Positions 62,302 through 64,000 of a stretch of 64,000 nt of DNA are shown here, piece by piece. A program made the translations under genes and the position numbers. The notes under the pieces were generated by a model. That model was not told where the DNA came from. It worked only from the letters and a program-made list of their open reading frames with translations, and did not search any database. Each line of letters begins with the position of its first letter. Within the stretch, counting starts at the first letter, position 1. This DNA comes from Brotaphodocola catenula (GTDB taxonomy: Bacteria; Bacillota; Clostridia; Lachnospirales; Lachnospiraceae): NCBI GenBank assembly GCA_020686985.1, contig JAJEPU010000019.1, positions 1 to 64,000 of the forward strand, given 5' to 3'.

Positions 62302-63390
62302 TTAATCCTCAAACAGTTTTACAAGACTCTCGGTGTACGGAGCACGGCAAATGCCCTTCTCCGTGATGATTCCCGCAATCAGCTCATGATCGGTCACATC
62401 AAATGCCGGATTGTAGCATTTTACCTCCTCAAGTGCCATCGGCTTCTCATAGAATTTCTTCTTGATCTCATCCGGATTGCGAAGCTCAATCTTGATGTCC
62501 GCACCTGTCTTACAGTTCATATCAATCGTTGAGGTCGGTCCGAGCACATAGAACGGGATTCCATAATATTTTGCCAGAATCGCAACTCCACTCGTTCCGA
62601 TCTTGTTCGCTGCGTCTCCATTTGCTGCGACACGGTCACAGCCGACAAAACATGCCTGTACCCAACCGTTCTTCATTACGATGCTCGCCATATTATCACA
62701 AATCAAGGTCACATCGATGCCTGCCTTCTGAAGCTCATAGGAAGTCAGACGCGCACCCTGTAACAGCGGTCTCGTCTCATCAGAGAATACATGGAAATTC
62801 ATTCCGCGCTCTTTTCCGAGAAACAGCGGACCAAGAGCCGTTCCATAGCTTGAGGTTGCAAGCGGACCTGCGTTGCAGTGAGTCAGAATTCCATCGCCAT
62901 CCTTGATCAGGGACAGACCGTACTCGGAAATTGCACGGCACATGCGCTGATCCTCCGCCTGAATCTCCTTTGCCTCTGCACCAAGGATCTCCACGATCTC
63001 CTCAACACTTCTTTCCTTGTTTGCAACCACGGTATTCTCCATGCGGTTCAGTGCCCAGCTCAAGTTAACTGCGGTCGGACGGGAAGAATTCAGATATTCT
63101 TTCTGCTCACGGAATTTTGCAAGAAATCCCTCATAATCTTTCGTCTCCTCTGCAATCTGACCGGAGAGCACATACATGCAATATCCGGCACAGATGCCGA
63201 TCGCCGGTGCTCCACGCACCTGAAGCTCAAAAATCGCATCGTACATCTTCTTCGGAGTATCAAGTGTCAAAAACTCCGTCACATTCGGAAGCTGGGTCTG
63301 ATCCAAGATCACAACCGCCTTTCCATCCTCACTCAATCTCACATTCTCCGGCTGTGCCATCTCGCCGTCTTCCATTAAAAACTCCGCCAT
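62302..63390 (-). CDS. mtnA: Methylthioribose-1-phosphate isomerase
   Basis: The 362-residue enzyme converts 5-methylthioribose-1-phosphate to the ribulose form. [40 protein letters not shown] with the catalytic Cys, [19 protein letters not shown] with the catalytic Asp, and [11 protein letters not shown] are diagnostic. ATG 63390 follows AAAGGA. No other methionine-salvage gene (mtnB, mtnC, mtnD) is seen nearby, so a shortened or dihydroxyacetone-phosphate-type shunt is possible. Confidence 0.95.
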   Translation of the reverse strand: MAEFLMEDGEMAQPENVRLSEDGKAVVILDQTQLPNVTEFLTLDTPKKMYDAIFELQVRGAPAIGICAGYCMYVLSGQIAEETKDYEGFLAKFREQKEYLNSSRPTAVNLSWALNRMENTVVANKERSVEEIVEILGAEAKEIQAEDQRMCRAISEYGLSLIKDGDGILTHCNAGPLATSSYGTALGPLFLGKERGMNFHVFSDETRPLLQGARLTSYELQKAGIDVTLICDNMASIVMKNGWVQACFVGCDRVAANGDAANKIGTSGVAILAKYYGIPFYVLGPTSTIDMNCKTGADIKIELRNPDEIKKKFYEKPMALEEVKCYNPAFDVTDHELIAGIITEKGICRAPYTESLVKLFED

Positions 63391-63445
63391 TGTTCTGTCC
63401 TTTCTATATAGCAATTTTTATTTTTTATGCTACCAATTACTAGCA

Positions 63446-63582
63446 GGCTCCCGAAGCAAAAAAGTTTCTGTAAACCCGTGTGAAACGTCAGTGTTTAGGT
63501 CGCGTACTTTGCGACCTTATGCACTGCTACGTTGAACCCGGAGCGAGAGCGCGTTTACAGAACTTATTTTGCGAAGGGAGCC
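63446..63582. repeat. Family-B palindromic repeat, 137-bp copy
   Basis: Outer arms GGCTCCC/GGGAGCC, then GCAAAAAAGTTTCTGTAAAC and GTTTACAGAACTTATTTTGC as long inverted repeats. The core AACCCGGAGCGAGAGCG is shared with the copy at 50242-50317. The loop is enlarged by about 55 bases that contain another hairpin (GGTCGC/GCGACC). Confidence 0.85.
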
Positions 63583-63609
63583 CCTGTCTTGCCTTTATTA
63601 AGATTAATA

Positions 63610-64000
63610 CTACTTCCCAATCCGAAATCCCGCTTTGAACGCCCGAGACCCAAACGCCTTCTCATAATCTTCCAGCTCATAAAACTCCACCGGCGGTAAC
63701 TTCACAAGTCCCTGCTCCAAAAGGCGCAATGCCGGATCAAACGGACCACATCTGCTTCCCTTGATCGTGATCTCATTGACCGCATAGAAGCTCATATCGA
63801 CATTCGTCTTTCCCGCATAAGTGCTCTTTAAGACGATCGTACCCTGCTTTCGCACAATCTTTGCTGCAAGCTCAAGTCCTGATGGCGCACCACATGCCTC
63901 AACAACGATCTCATAGCTTCCCTCACCGGATTCCAATGCCTGATCGGCAAGATTTTCTGCCTGCTCGATCGTCATTGTCCGACCAAACGATTCAAACTGG
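63610..64000 (-). CDS. Zinc-type alcohol dehydrogenase, C-terminal part
   Basis: The gene enters from the right edge; 129 codons are visible. YEIVVEACGAPSGLELAAKI, GTIVLKSTYAG and the closing AFKAGFRIGK match the C-terminal part of medium-chain (MDR) alcohol dehydrogenases; the catalytic zinc site is outside the window. It precedes mtnA on the same strand with a family-B repeat between. A role in reducing methylthioacetaldehyde from a methylthioadenosine shunt is possible but speculative. Confidence 0.8.
   Translation of the reverse strand, partial: QFESFGRTMTIEQAENLADQALESGEGSYEIVVEACGAPSGLELAAKIVRKQGTIVLKSTYAGKTNVDMSFYAVNEITIKGSRCGPFDPALRLLEQGLVKLPPVEFYELEDYEKAFGSRAFKAGFRIGK

Noticed and set aside
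1..64000. CRISPR arrays, tRNA or rRNA genes, transposases, phage genes
   Set aside because: None was seen; the recurring repeats are short palindromes without regular spacing.

Overview
The window looks like a chromosomal segment of a gut-type anaerobic Clostridia, most likely Lachnospiraceae. This is inferred from intermediate GC, strong GGAGG ribosome sites, an Amt-PII fusion, the split purH/purO arrangement under a ZTP riboswitch, a FolT transporter under a THF riboswitch, and a choline-type glycyl-radical microcompartment. No rRNA, tRNA, CRISPR array, transposase or phage gene was recognised. Most genes are on the minus strand.

Left part (1-23 kb): a truncated secreted protein; an XRE regulator; a purO-purH purine operon led by a ZTP riboswitch and terminator; an ABC exporter with a CARDB-type surface protein; pyrBI; a HAD phosphatase; an SleB-type wall hydrolase with a long leader; an aconitase-family operon with two complete large/small subunit pairs and a YbaK deacylase, opposed by a divergent LysR gene; an oleate hydratase; an Amt-PII fusion behind a promoter-terminator leader; and an AzgA-type purine permease.

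Centre (23.4-40.9 kb): a complete choline-utilisation (cut) bacterial microcompartment locus of the short-CutC (GRM1-like) type. A MerR/GyrI-like regulator precedes about twenty minus-strand genes. CutC, activated by CutD, cleaves choline to trimethylamine and acetaldehyde. An acylating aldehyde dehydrogenase, PduL and an iron alcohol dehydrogenase process the aldehyde. Seven BMC-domain proteins and one EutN-type vertex protein form the shell. EutJ-, EutP-, EutQ- and EutT-like accessory proteins and a DMT transporter complete the set. The candidate operon promoter has the 20-bp spacer typical of MerR activation. A second aldehyde dehydrogenase lacks its catalytic cysteine, and near-identical shell paralogues bracket the operon.

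Right part (41-64 kb): an M29 peptidase; the pyrF-K-D-E operon plus a 49-residue membrane protein; lrgAB; a double-GNAT protein; an Mrp ATPase; a small alarmone synthetase; FolT under a THF riboswitch; a MATE pump; a YgjP-like metalloprotein; and a nucleoside/methylthioadenosine module (amidohydrolase, BMP-family ABC importer, MtnA, truncated Zn-alcohol dehydrogenase).

Several families of short palindromic intergenic repeats recur, notably a 31-bp element with at least five copies, three of them in or beside the pyr operon. All calls come from reading sequence and translations; no database search was run.
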